Source: Sporobolomyces roseus (Eukaryota > Basidiomycota > Microbotryomycetes > Sporidiobolales > Sporidiobolaceae). From it: a stretch of DNA of 64,000 nt. Position 1 is the stretch's first letter. Each line of letters opens with the position of its first letter. The notes beneath the pieces were generated by a model that was not told where the DNA came from, searched no databases, and saw nothing but the letters and a program-made list of their open reading frames with translations. The DNA lies in contig JADILM010000001.1 in NCBI GenBank assembly GCA_016617785.1, positions 2,108,001 to 2,172,000 of the forward strand, given 5' to 3'. Below are positions 23,722 through 35,131 of this stretch, in pieces. The translations under genes were made by a program, and so were the position numbers.

Positions 23722-24292
23722 CTCTTCTAGCTTATCCCGTCGCAGCGTTTCATGCGCTTTGATTTCGCGAACGTGAAAGCATTCCCCTCCTCTCTCCACG
23801 ACTATAGCGCGCGTTCACGTACAGAGGTAGGTACTCGATGTCGATTGAATCGTATTTCGAAAGTGAAGGGAGGTAGGAGAGAGAGAAGGGTTCGTCGAAA
23901 GGGAGACAAACTCTCGTTGTGCCATTCAATTTGGAGAGTTCTCTCAATACACAAAGGATTACTCGGCGCGACTTGAGGTAGTTCGTCAAAACAGATAGAG
24001 AGAGAATACAAGCGAGAGAGACGGGGAGGAGGACTTTGATGCGAAAGAAAGTGTGGAGTAAGGGAGGGAGTTTGCGAAATTCGAGAGGAGTTTGGGTTTG
24101 AAAGCGATCCTCTCTCTCTTCTTCTCCCTCCTCTCCCTCACTTTCAAACTTTTCTCTCCTCTATCTCATTTATACCGACTCTTTCCCACCCATACTCTTT
24201 CTACATCGTGAGTCCTACAGTTCTCCTCGTCTCGTTCTCTCTCAAGCTCCCCCCTTGTTCATCTCGCTTTGTCCCCTCTCTCCCTCGAGCAG
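23722..24292. other. Intergenic upstream of the acidic-protein gene
   Basis: Should carry the promoter of the gene at 24293, plus that of the doubtful minus-strand gene if real. The stretch 24100-24290 is strongly pyrimidine-rich on the plus strand, as usual before start codons in this window. Confidence 0.4.
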
Positions 24293-26513
24293 ATGTCTAC
24301 TGAAGTCGCTACTCCTGTCACTGTACCCACCACCGAACCTAGCAACACTACGGAACCAAATGCACCCGTTAGCCTCGTCGAAGAGGAGACTCCCAAAGTT
24401 GAAGAATCAAAGACTGAACCTTCAACTCCCGCTGCCACAAAGGAGGAACACAAGAAACGTTCTCCATTCGGTGATCTCAAGAACAAGCTCTTCCACAAGG
24501 TGAGTCTACTCTCTCTTTTTCTCGTGAAGTTGAGTGAGAGGTTCGAGGGAGTTGGAAAGGTGTTAGCGTATCAAAGGGGAGAGGAGTTGCGCGTAATGGG
24601 AGGAACGCAGACAGGGACTTACGATTCAAGTGATGGACGTGAGGAACGTCGTCGTCGTCGTCGTCGTCTTTTGCGAAACACCCCTTTTACCCCTTTCCTC
24701 CTCCTCTTTCTCCCCTTTCTTTCGAACGCGACCCTCAACCCCTCTCCCCCCTTTCGACTCCTCGCGTATCCGAATGCATTTCCCTTTCTACTCCACACCT
24801 TCACGAACGAAGGAAAAGAACAATGGAAGCTGCCTTCTCACGGGGATCTACGCGTTGTCCGAAAAACTCAAAACTTCCTTTCGATCATTTTGCATTTACT
24901 GACTCGTAGATTTCGTTCGAAACAGTCTCCTTCGCAACCTACTTCTCCTACGACTGAACACGCCGATCCCGTCAAAGAGACTGCCCCCAGTCCCGTCGTC
25001 GTCCAGGAGGAAAGTGGTAAGTTTTCCACTTCTCTTCTTTCCTTCTCCCTTTCAATCTCCTCTCTCTCCGATATGATGCACTTCTCTCCTCCACCAACGA
25101 CGTTCTCTGAACCATTATCGAGAGCTCGAAGAAGGGTCGTCCGCTGACATTTTTCGACGTTTCTTGCCCGGAACAGCTTCAAAGGAAAACGCTACCCCAA
25201 TCGTCGCTGATGAAGAGACTCCTGTTGTCGTTCCCGTGATTGTCGAGGAGACTCCCGCTAGTGAGCCTACTGCTGTCGAGGAGAAGCCCGTCGAGAAGAA
25301 GGAAAAAGTCAAGACTCCCCTTTTCGAAAAGTAAGCTCATCTTCTCGTTCTCGATCTTTCGCTCTCGTATCTCGGATTGACACTCGAGTATCGTCGCTAG
25401 GATGAAGTCATTCTTCGGTGAACCCAAGGAGAAGAAGGAGAAGAAGGGTTAGTTTTCGCCTTTTTTCTTCGTCAAACCCTCTCAACGATCGACGATAGCT
25501 GATTCATTCGTCGCTCATGTAGCCAAGACTCCTACTGAGGAAAAGTCTGAACCCGTCGTTGAGACCCCCTCGACCTCGACTCCCGAATCTCCCGAGGTTT
25601 CCTCCTCAACTCCCGGAGTGGTCGCCTCTCCCGCACCTATTACTCCCGCAAAGGAGGAGGTCCCTAGTGTCGATGTCACTTCTCCAGAAGCTGTGGCTCT
25701 CGCCGAAGCTTCAACCAACGCTTCTGCTCCCGTTCCTCAAGTCATCGATGGAGGAAAACCTATTGATGCTCCTAGCGCCGAACAAGTCGAGGCTGAAGTC
25801 GAGTCCGTCAAGCCAGTCGAAGCTCCTGTTGCTGAATCTATCCCCGTCGTCGAGTCTCCTGCCGTCGTGGAGTCTCCTGCTGTCGTTGAGACTCCCAAGG
25901 AGGAAGTCAAATTCGATGAAGCTGTGAGCTTGCTTTTTCGAACTCGATGTCTCGCTACAGCCTGCTAATTACGAATCGCACTCTCTTTCATAGGCTAAGA
26001 CTGAGGACAAACCTCCCAAGAAGGATCTCGCCAAGCTCGGTCGTCGTCTTTCTGCTCGTCTCGGTGCGATGATCTCTCCCAAGAAGGAAAAGAAGGGTAA
26101 GCATCGACAAATCTTTCTCCCTCTTCTCTCGATACTGACCCTCTTCCCTCGCTGAAAAGAATCCGAGGTTATGCCCGTCGTTCCTGCTCAAGAGACTTCA
26201 ACTTCTACTCCCGAGAACGTCGAATCAAAGGTCGAGGAACCCCTCGTTGAGACTCCTTCTGCTACTACTGAAGAGACGGCTATCGCTCCCAAGATTGAAG
26301 AACCTACTCTTCCTATCGCTGTTGAGGAACCCGCAAAGGTTGAGGAAACCAAGACTGAGGAGGTGAGCTTCGATTATTGTCTCTCTTCTCTTCGAAGCGT
26401 AATGCTGATGTGTTGGAAAGCTATCTCAGGTCGTTGCTCCCGTCGATGCGCCCGCTGAAGAACTCGTATCTGATTTGAAGAAGGATGAACCTACGACGAC
26501 TACTACAGCTTAA
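24293..26513 (+). CDS. Acidic Pro/Glu/Val-rich protein with basic KKEKK modules, function unknown
   Basis: Exons: 24293-24499, 24926-25016, 25177-25330, 25401-25447, 25523-25923, 25994-26096, 26160-26362, 26430-26513, giving 429 residues. Composition is dominated by Glu, Pro, Val, Thr and Ser, with repeats such as PVVESPAVVESPAVVETPKE. Three short basic segments interrupt it: HKKRSPFGDLKNKLFHK, MKSFFGEPKEKKEKKG, and LGRRLSARLGAMISPKKEKK. Modular acidic proteins with an 'RRLSAR' basic box are widespread in fungi but have no defined function that I know. The first intron is long (426 nt) and contains a CGT repeat. Probably intrinsically disordered; the basic boxes could be amphipathic and bind membranes or nucleic acid (inference). 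Confidence 0.8.
24647..24668. repeat. (CGT)n trinucleotide repeat in intron 1
   Basis: About seven perfect CGT units inside the 426-nt first intron of the acidic-protein gene. Not translated in the model. Confidence 0.85.
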
Positions 26514-27150
26514 TCTCTCTCGCTTTCCTCTCTCTTTCTCTCGTATGTCTCTCTAATCTCGTTCTCCCCAATTACATGTGGACCCTCTCTCTCTCTATGC
26601 TGTGCCATTTATCGTTACCCCTAGCCTCCATCCTACATCGTTCTTATTTACCCTAGTTTCTCTTGAAGTTTACTTTACCCAACATTTTATTGCTAGTCGT
26701 TCCTTTTATTCTCTTCAACTCCCTCACGAACGTATAAGCTACATCCTTCTTGCTTTCACGCCTAATATTGCTCAATTTCGAAATTCTCCTTGATGGTGCT
26801 TTTTCTACTACATTATCTGACTGGAGTTGCAGAGAGGCTAGGCGTCGTTATGAGAGCAGACCATCGGCGCGCAGGACAGGGACAGCATGCAGAGCTGCAA
26901 GGGAGAAACTGATCTGAGCGGAACAGAAACGAAAACTCGACAATTGAGTTTCGTTTCGTCGAGTCTCGCTCTCGTCCGGGTCTCACGTTCCCTCCCGGGC
27001 TCACCAAGATCCCTCGGCGAACGTAGGGAGCGCTTCGGAAGTACGAAGACGCTTCGGGTTTAGAAAACGATCGTCGGGAATAGACGACGGAACCCAACGC
27101 CTTTTTCTCTGTTCCTCTCTCTCCCCTCTCCCTACTACTTCTACCGCTAA
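26514..27150. other. Intergenic, same-strand neighbours
   Basis: The first 300 bases are T-rich 3' sequence of the acidic-protein gene. The rest is the promoter of the zinc-finger gene, with a pyrimidine tract just before ATG 27151. No gene seen. Confidence 0.4.
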
Positions 27151-27801
27151 ATGGAACGCCCGTGTGCATACTGCCTATGGCGCGGCTCTGATAAGGTAGG
27201 TTCAAATGGATTACGGAACATTTTAGACCGCTTACTCGTCTTTGCAGAACTGGCGCAACTACCACGGAAAATGTCACAGTGCCCGAGAAGAAAGCGGAGA
27301 GATGAAGAAGCACGAATGTCAACGTTGCCACATCGCGTACTATGATGACGAGTGAGTCGAAACCGAGCCGTTATTTCCATGAAGCTTTTCCAAAGCTTTT
27401 CGACTCGACGGTGACACATTGCGTATTTCGCAGGCGATCACTCACGAGGCATCAGGAGAATAACAATCGTAATTGTACAGTAGATGAGCACGGGCGTTTG
27501 GACACTGATTTCCTAATGCACGACGGAATCACAATTCGAAGGGTGAGCTCCCTTTTGCTTCTTCCCGTATTAAGCTCGAACGAGGTTGACGCAGCTACGA
27601 GCTTACCTCGCATAGACCCATCTGGATCAATTGAAATCGTCAGCGAACTCAGCACAAGAGCAAACCTCAGCAGCATCTGTCGAGCGAACGTCAGAATCTG
27701 GAGTCGAGTTTCAACCTCAGGCTCGCTCGAGGACAGCCACGCCTCCCGTCAATGATCAAGTCTACGACCCTATCAGGGACGCGTGGAAGGAGAAGAAGTA
27801 G
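27151..27801 (+). CDS. Small zinc-finger protein (147 aa)
   Basis: Exons 27151-27195, 27248-27351, 27434-27542 and 27616-27801; phases agree and the last codon is followed by TAG. The first half is Cys/His-rich: MERPCAYCLWRGSDKNW, YHGKCHSAREE, HECQRCHIAYYDDERSLTRH, QENNNRNC. It looks like a CxxC...H/C pair followed by a C2H2-like finger (C-x2-C-x12-H-x7-C). The C-terminal half is acidic/Gln-rich with no motif, ending YDPIRDAWKEKK. DNA or protein binding is plausible, but I do not recognise the family. Confidence 0.72.
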
Positions 27802-28587
27802 GATGAAAGCGACTCTACACAGCACTAAGCATGCTATCCTACCCTCGAACTCTTTCATCTTGCCGTCTCTTCTTTTACGTCTGCCCTTGCTCCCTGTTAT
27901 TCAATCCCTTTCCTCAGCGTTCATCTTTCGAACTCCGACAATATGCCCGATGATTCTTCAGGGCGTGACTAATCAAGGGGCGAAGGCTGAGTAGTTTTGG
28001 TCGAGTGGACTGATTCGACAGCTGCTACCATTTGGATGCGAGCGTGGCGTTCGGCGTCCGTCAAGGATTGGGCGACCTCCTTCGGCTTGAGCGATCATCG
28101 CGCTGGCTGCTTACATTGAACGAGTAAAGAGTAAAGCGAGGAAGTTGCGAAAAAGTCGAACCTTCGAGCGAAATTGATGTCGGTGAAAGCCTTGTTTGAG
28201 CGGAGAGACCATAGCGTTCGTGACTACAGAGTAAATGACTCAGTAAAGTTCGTGCGAAGCAGAGACGAACCTTCGAAGAACAGAGGAAATAATTGAGGCG
28301 AGAAAAGCAGTCAGGAAGCCACAGAGCAGAAAGCGGAAGCGCAGGTATGAGAGCCCGAATACTCGCCGTCCAAACCAACGCTCGCAAAGTCCAAGCTAGG
28401 AAAGGGAGTGAAGGGGAGGAAGTCAAGAGCAAGTTCACTCTTTCTCCTCCACTTTTTCTAGCACGACCCCAATCTAGTCTACAGAAGAGTCATTCTACGC
28501 AACATACTGCACCCTGCCCGTCGGCTGGCACCCAATCGCCCTTCAGTCTTCTTTTCTTCGATCCTTCAACTTTTTCATCACCGCACA
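27802..28587. other. Intergenic, about 790 bases
   Basis: 3' end of the zinc-finger gene and promoter of DUS1. I searched both strands by eye for tRNA-like and coding signals and found none that hold. Confidence 0.35.
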
Positions 28588-30758
28588 ATGTCAGCAACTC
28601 CAGTGAACGAATTTGGTCGGCATTCGACTAACTCAAAAGAGGAGGGAGAGGGCAAGCTGATCACAACTCGAGATCTCGAAGAACAACCAAAGACGGAAAT
28701 TGATAAATTGGGAGGTTACGATCTATGGAAGGACATAGGAGAACCAAAGTATGTCGTAGCGCCAATGGTGGATCAAAGTGAACTCGTACGTACAATTCTC
28801 ACCGAAAGAATGAGTCGTTTCGCAGCTGAAATTCCTCGATTTCGCTTTCCTCTCACTCTCTAATCGTTGTTAGGCATGGAGAATCTTGTCAAGAATGTAT
28901 GGAGCGAACCTATGCTACACTCCGATGTTCCACGCCGCCCTCTTCTCGACCCAACCAAAGTACCAACAGGAAATGTTCGATTTATCACCAGGATCAATCG
29001 AAGGAGTAGCTCCATTCGACAGACCGCTCATCGTCCAGTTCTGTGCGAACGACAAGGATCAGTGGTTGGAGAGTGCGAAGAAGTTGGAAGGACGTTGTGA
29101 TGCCGTAGATCTCAATTTGGGTTGTCCTCAAGGAATTGCGAGAAGGGGTCGATATGGTGCTTTCTTGATGGAGGAATGGGATCTCATTAGGTCGATGAGC
29201 GAGTACAAGTCCCTCTCTCTCTCTATATATATCATCTCTAACATCTCGTACCTTACTCGAAACAGTCTCCCACTTACATCAAAACCTCGCTATTCCAGTC
29301 ACCGCCAAAATCCGTTGTTTCCCTACCCTATCAAAAACCCTCTCTTACGCCTCTCACGTCTTCTCTTCGGGTGCACAAATCCTCACGCTCCACGGTCGAA
29401 CTCGAGAAATGAAAGGACAAATGACTGGGTTCGCTTCTTGGGACAAGATCAAAGAAGTTGTCAAACTCGTTCAACCCAAAGTACCCGTACTCGCGAATGG
29501 AGGAGTCCCCGGATCATCAGAAGTCGAAAGTTGCCTCGAAGAGACAGGGGCGAACGGATTAATGAGTGCAGAAGGAAACCTTTACAATCCTATGATGTTC
29601 AACCCTTCGAATGCACTTCAAGGGATCGAATACACTTCGAAATTACCTCAAGATTTGAGGGAAGCTGTTGAACGATGTGATCGAGAGTTAGAAGGTAGCT
29701 GGGATCGACAACGAGTAGCTTATGCACCTGCACCTTACCTCGCCGCTCAATACCTCGCTATCGTTCTCACGATCCCTAACAACACTCAAACTTCACCTTC
29801 AGCGATCAAAGCGCACTTGTACAAGATGCTGAGACCGGTTTGGGCAGAAGGCAGGCATCTCGAGATGAGAGAGAAGTTGGGGAAAGCGGGACAGAAAGGA
29901 TTGGACTATCGTGAAAAGGTTGAGGAGTACGTGAGATGGACTGAAGAGTTCACTCGGTTGATCAAGGTGTGTTCTCTCTCTGACCCTCGAAGATATGAAG
30001 GATCGATACTGATAGCAAAACGACTGTTGTTAGGAGGACTTGAAAGCGTCGTTGTTACCTCAAGGTTCTTATCGACCGCTCACTCAAGAAGAAGTCGACA
30101 CACAGTACTCTGGGAAAGTACCTTACTCGCACTGCCAACCGTACTTGCGAGTCAGTAAACCAGAGAATGAGAAGGAAGAAGGAGAATTGAAAAAGGTCGA
30201 CAACGAGGCAAAGCGGAAACGAGCTGAGATGGAAGAACCCGTGTTGGGTCAGTTTACCTCTCTCTTTCAATGCGATTCGAAAAGGTTGAGCAAGGTACTG
30301 ATACGATCGGACGAGTAGATTCAAAGCGAACGAGACCTTCACCTGAAACACCCAATTCGACCTCTTCACCCTCCAACGCGACTCCCAAACTCGACGCGAA
30401 CCCACTCTGCGCAAATCACTCCACACGCCCATCTCCGATCTTCCCAAAACCTCTCCCCGCTCCCTCTGACACTCCCAAGAGTTGTTCAAACGCCGGTTCT
30501 TCGAAATGCTCGAATCTAGCTTGTAAAGCTTGCTGTTCGAGTCTAAGACGATTGGAATCGGGAGCTGAGACGTATGGGTGCGAGTTCCATGAGGAGAAGG
30601 AGAGGAAAGAGAGGCAAAGACAGCAGGAGTTGAAGGAGCATAAGAAGTTGAGGAAGGAGAGGGGGATCGAGAAGGCTAAGGAGAATGAATTGAGGGACAA
30701 GGAGAGGAAGAGATTGAAGCAAGAAGGGAAGATGGAAGGGGAGGTAGAGAAGGAGTAA
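28588..30758 (+). CDS. DUS1: tRNA-dihydrouridine synthase, DUS1 type (positions 16/17)
   Basis: FMN/NADPH enzyme reducing uridines in the tRNA D-loop. Exons: 28588-28785, 28874-29198, 29266-29966, 30034-30247, 30319-30758, giving 625 residues. Motifs: VVAPMVDQSELAWRILSRMY (FMN site), VDLNLGCPQGIARRGRYGAF with the catalytic Cys near residue 150, LTLHGRTREMKGQMTGFASW, VPVLANGGVPG. Intron 2 appears to be GC-AG (ATGA|GCGAGT): only that donor restores M-ISHLHQNLAIPVTAKIR, the conserved block. The C-terminal 140 residues are Pro/Ser-rich, then a Cys cluster (CSNLACKACCSS..YGCEFHEE) and a highly charged helix, resembling the DUS1L tail. Confidence 0.92.
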
Positions 30759-30886
30759 GTCTGTCTTGTGCGGTGGCAGAAGAATGCGAGGAGACGTTAA
30801 TGGATATGGATTTTTTGTTGTATTTTATGCATTCACATCGTTGCTGAGCTCGCTATCTTTCCCTCCCGAACCTAGACCCCTCGAGT

Positions 30887-30921
<35 letters not shown>

Positions 30922-31469
30922 CAGAGACAGAGAACGGGTTTGGTAGCGTGGATTAGTCCGACTAATCTTTGCGAAAAAGACTTGAGAAATTCGAGGTTGA
31001 GCGAACTTTCGCTTCTTCCATCTTCTCCACTTTCATTGGCCAACTTTGAATCAATCTACAATACTAACAAGACGCGCTGGGCACGAGCAAGCAACGTAAA
31101 AGACCTCTATTGAACACCTTGAAAGTCTAGAGATCAAGAATCTGGGGAGAACCGGTAAGTTCACCCTTCACGCTCGCGTTACTGCTCAGCTATCGAGGAG
31201 AGAGTGCTATAGAAAGCTATCGGAGAATACGAACAGACCACGGGCAGAGGCTAGGTTGAACGTTCTCCCACTTCCGATGAACAACTCTCTATCGTCAACG
31301 GGAGGACACAGAGGGAGAACGTAGAGGGTAGGAAGTATCAACGAGCTCCAAGCACGAGCGTCGAAAGAACCAGGCTGACCGTATTCAATTTTGATGTCGC
31401 TTCGAACAGTATCAGTATCATTTCGTACTCAACCCCTCCTCACTCTTTCCTCTCCCTTGGAATCCAAAC
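30759..31469. other. Intergenic with GA-rich repeat
   Basis: 3' end of DUS1 and promoter of the coiled-coil gene. Contains a GA tract (30887-30932). No gene or RNA recognised. Confidence 0.4.
30887..30932. repeat. GA/GAC-rich microsatellite
   Basis: A run of AG dinucleotides, interrupted once by an extra G, passing into AC-AGAG units. Simple-sequence repeat downstream of DUS1. Confidence 0.85.
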
Positions 31470-33232
31470 ATGGCCGGACTCTTCATTCCAAACAAGAACG
31501 GCAAACGACCAAACTCTGCTATTTCCGCATCTTCTCAGAATGGTCAAAACTTCGCTTCCTCCTCTTCTCAACCACCTCCGTTTAACAATTCGAGACCTCG
31601 TACCGTCTCCAACTCGAACTCGCAACCTTCTTCATCCCGCGCTTCTCTCCCTCACGCGTCCTTCTCCGCCTCGCAACCCCTTTCTACCACTCCCCTCCCT
31701 CTCGACCCTCCGATTCGCGCTCAAATCGAGACCCTCCTCCCCCAGATCCTTCACCTCTTCCAGCTACAATCCCAAAGTCTCGAAAGTGCTGCAGGTGGTT
31801 TCGAACTGAGTGATCTCGCAGATGAAGAATCACAGGAATTGAGGGAACTCTGGGATGCTGGAAAGAAAGACACGAGTGATCGGGAGAAGAAATCGAGGGA
31901 AACGTTGGGACAGAGTTTGGTGGAGAGTTTGGGAGGGTTATTGATGAGGTTGGCAGAGAAAGTCGGGACGGAATTGGTGGATCGTAAAATTGAGATTGTT
32001 AGAAGAGAAGTCGATTTCCTCAAGAACTCTTCAACTTCCTCGATTCCAAACGGCAATCGATTCTCTGCACCACCTCCTCCTCCTCTTCAGTCAGGATCGC
32101 CCCTCACAAGCGCGCTAGAAAGGATTCAAATCCTCGAACAAGAACTCCAGAGATCAGATCACGAACGAGAACAACTTCGACAATCCTTCAACTCGACGAA
32201 TCAATTGTTTGAACAACGTCTCGCCGCGTTAGAGAACAAGACTGTCGATCCTCGTAAGCGTGTAGCGTCAGTAGGAACCGGTAACCTTTCGCCGGTCGTG
32301 GGAGGAGCGGAGAACGTTGCATCACCGGAACTCGAGAAGCTCAAGAAGGAGGTGGAGGAGCTTAAGACGAATGGGAAGCGAGCGAGAGAGGTGGAAGAGG
32401 AGGAGAGAGAAGGAAGAGAGAAACTTCGAAAACTGAAAGAACGAGTCGAGGAGCAGGATACTCAATTACAGCAAGTACGGGACGAACGAGAGGAATACCT
32501 CCAGAAGGTGAGTCCACCTGCCTCTTCCCCTCATACTCTTTGATTCTGACACACTAGATTCCGTTGCGAGCAGTTGCAAACCCAAGCAACCGCTCTCGAC
32601 ACGTTATCCACGCACGTCTCGACGCTCCACAACATCACCGAACTTGAATCAAGCCTCCTCCGAGGTCTCTACGAGTTCTTGACCTCCTCTCCAGACTCCC
32701 AAGTCGAGTCACTCTCATCTTCCGAACTCTCCTCACTCCTCACTCAAAGACTCGTCGACATCCAAAACTGGATTCGAACTTATCGAGAGGTGTTCGAGAG
32801 TCTAGGACCCACTGTCGGTACTCATGGTCAACGAATTGAAATCTTGCATGGGCAGCTCGAGGGATTGAAACCTTTCTTTGAGTACATGCAGGAGTGAGCT
32901 TCTCGTTCTCTTTATCTTCTTTGAGTCATTACAGAACGCTGATCTGAATTCGCTACAGAAGAGCTCTACCGGATATTCAGAAGAGTCTGACGTTATCGAA
33001 GGCGAGAGACGGGCATGTCGTGGAGAATGGAGGAGGAGCGGCGGAGGAGGAAGATCAGCGAGAGGGAGAAGGAGAAGGGGAAGGAGAAGGAGAAGATGAA
33101 GTTGATCAAGTAATGGAAGAGTCTGATGAAGATCGAGCGATCGAGAGGCGACTCGTCAACGGGACGAATGGAGTACGATCTTCTGATCAAGAACTCGTCG
33201 AACCGAACGGCGGCGATAATGTGCGAGATTAA
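31470..33232 (+). CDS. Coiled-coil protein, unknown function
   Basis: Exons 31470-32507, 32574-32893 and 32959-33232 encode 543 residues. Residues 1-80 are Ser/Asn/Pro-rich. A helical domain (IRAQIETLLPQILHLFQLQS) with a Leu-rich segment follows. Residues about 210-350 are heptad-rich coiled coil (LEKLKKEVEELKTNGKRARE). A second helical domain lies in exon 2 (LRGLYEFLTSSPDSQVES). The end is very acidic, with an (EG)n run encoded by GAAGGA-type repeats at about 33060-33095. No enzyme motif is visible. A cytoskeletal or nuclear scaffold role would fit the architecture but is a guess. Confidence 0.7.
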
Positions 33233-33294
33233 TTGATACTGAAACATAACTGAGTGCTTTACATATTCAAATCTTCTTTGAAAGGGTACAACGA

Positions 33295-35131
33295 TCATCT
33301 AGGAGGTAAAGCAGGAGGGTGAGAGAGAGGTTTCCCAATTTCTTCTCCATCCTTCGTGATCTTGATCGGTCCTTTTGAGCCTGGAAACCCTCCTACTCCA
33401 TGTACAATCTCCTCTGGGATCCCTGAATCGGATTGCATTTGAGCGATTCGTGCCGTTTTTGAGGAGTAGATTTTGGTTGGTTTGAGTTCACCATTCGTGA
33501 ATTCGTGTTGTCGTTTCTCGAGCTATAAAATCGACCAGGTAAGTATTGTTTCCTCAAGCATGACGAGAAGGTGAGGACTTACATCGTGTGCGTACATAGC
33601 AGCACCAATTCGATTCGAGATGGAAAAGAGTAAACCGAAAATTGGGATTCTCTCCATCACACTCGCGGCGAATCCGAACAGTCTGTACTCTGTCTGACGC
33701 TCGACGACCCATAGCTCGACTTCGAAAGGTGACATTCTCTTGGCTTTGAAGTACTGAGCAGAGTAAAATTCGGTGATCAGTCGAGAGACTCGCGAAGAGA
33801 GGAGGAGATGTAGCAGAGACTCACTGGTTGATGCAGGGTACGAGCCAATGTGAGGGATCGAATGGAGCTCAATACGCAGAGTGCCAAGCCAGGGATGAAA
33901 CTGAGAGGAGTGAGGAGAACTAGCAAGAAAAGAGAACGGTCAGTTTGATTCGACGACGAAATCAGGGAGAGACAGACCTCGCAAGACGAACATCTGGAAG
34001 ATGGGTGATGATAGCTTCTGGTAGAAGCTTTGACGTTCCGAGCTGCGTTTGGCGCGCTCAATGGGAGGTACTTTCCATTCTTCGACGTAGTTTCCCCAGA
34101 ATTCGATAGCTGCAAACGAACGACCAGTAAGCGTCTCGCATTTAGAGATGTGTGTAACAGACGGACGTTTCCCTCTGCTCTGTACAGTTCGATCATAGAC
34201 CTCTGTACGAGACTTTTTCAACTGTTTCTTGAGTAACCATTCGATAACAAAAGTGATTTGACCGAACAAGAGCATCCAAGTAGTGTATTGAAGTGGCGAT
34301 ACTCCCAACAACGCCGAGCTGTGTAGATCCTTGGGAGAGAACGGCGAGCGAGATAGGATGTACTTTGTGTAGAATGAAGTTGGGAAATAGGAGAGGATCA
34401 AGAGGGGAATGCAGAGGAGCAAGGCTCGCTTGAGGGATTGTTGAGAGCGGTTCCAGATGGGCTTGTACAGAGACTCATCGGTGCATAGGCGATACGCTCC
34501 GACTGGAGAGAGGAAGGAGAGGTTTTCGATGAGATCATAATCGATGAAAGAGAGAGTGGGAGCTATACGAACCGACACAGTACAGTGGTGGGAATGGTAA
34601 TAGCTCTACGGGCATTCTCTGATGTCGATATCGGCGACTGAGTGTTGATGAAGGGTTGAAAAGAGAGGGGAAACATCTTTCGCCTCCACCGCTTGCTATC
34701 ACTCACCCAGACAAGGTAAGAAGCCCTCGAATACTGCCCAGGAGCTCCTTCAGGACCAAGACTTAGGCGCCAGCAATCTTCTGAGCGGGTCTCTTGTCCA
34801 CGACACGATCTCTCTGCTCTCATCTACTTTTTGATCTTACCGGTCGAGGAAGGCTCCAGACGTGCTTCGAGCGCTCTTAAGACCTGCAGGTAAGCTAGAT
34901 AGTATGTACGGTAGTGTACGAGCGATCAATTCAACTGTTTCCTTCGTCTGAAACAGCTTTCACTCGTCAACGAATTCTTACCTCTTCTTCCTCTGTCAAG
35001 TAAGGTCTAGAAACGATCTCGAACAACGTCACAAGGACAATTAGTATTCTGGATAGCATGCAAGGCGCAAAGAAGTGAGCAAACGCGATCTTCTCTCGTT
35101 TCCTCTGGTTCGACTCATCGGTGTCTCCCAT
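33295..35131 (-). CDS. EI24/LDS-RRT8-type multi-pass membrane protein
   Basis: Exons: 34982-35131, 34841-34883, 34707-34780, 33978-34605, 33825-33919, 33583-33753, 33295-33522; up to 462 residues. Hydrophobic segments: MLSRILIVLVTLFEIVSRPY, ALLLCIPLLILSYFPTSFY, QYTTWMLLFGQITFVIEWLL, VLLTPLSFIPGLALCVLSSI. The diagnostic block is YRLFGFAASVMERIPIFGLL followed by FSISNRIGAAMYAHD, as in fungal LDS1/LDS2/RRT8 (lipid droplets, spore wall) and EI24. Exons 1-3 are in frame but not visibly conserved. A 57-nt stretch (34110-34166) bounded by GTCCGT and GCAG could be a further intron without changing the frame. The start could instead be ATG 35059, which would leave a gap to the divergent neighbour. Confidence 0.7.
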
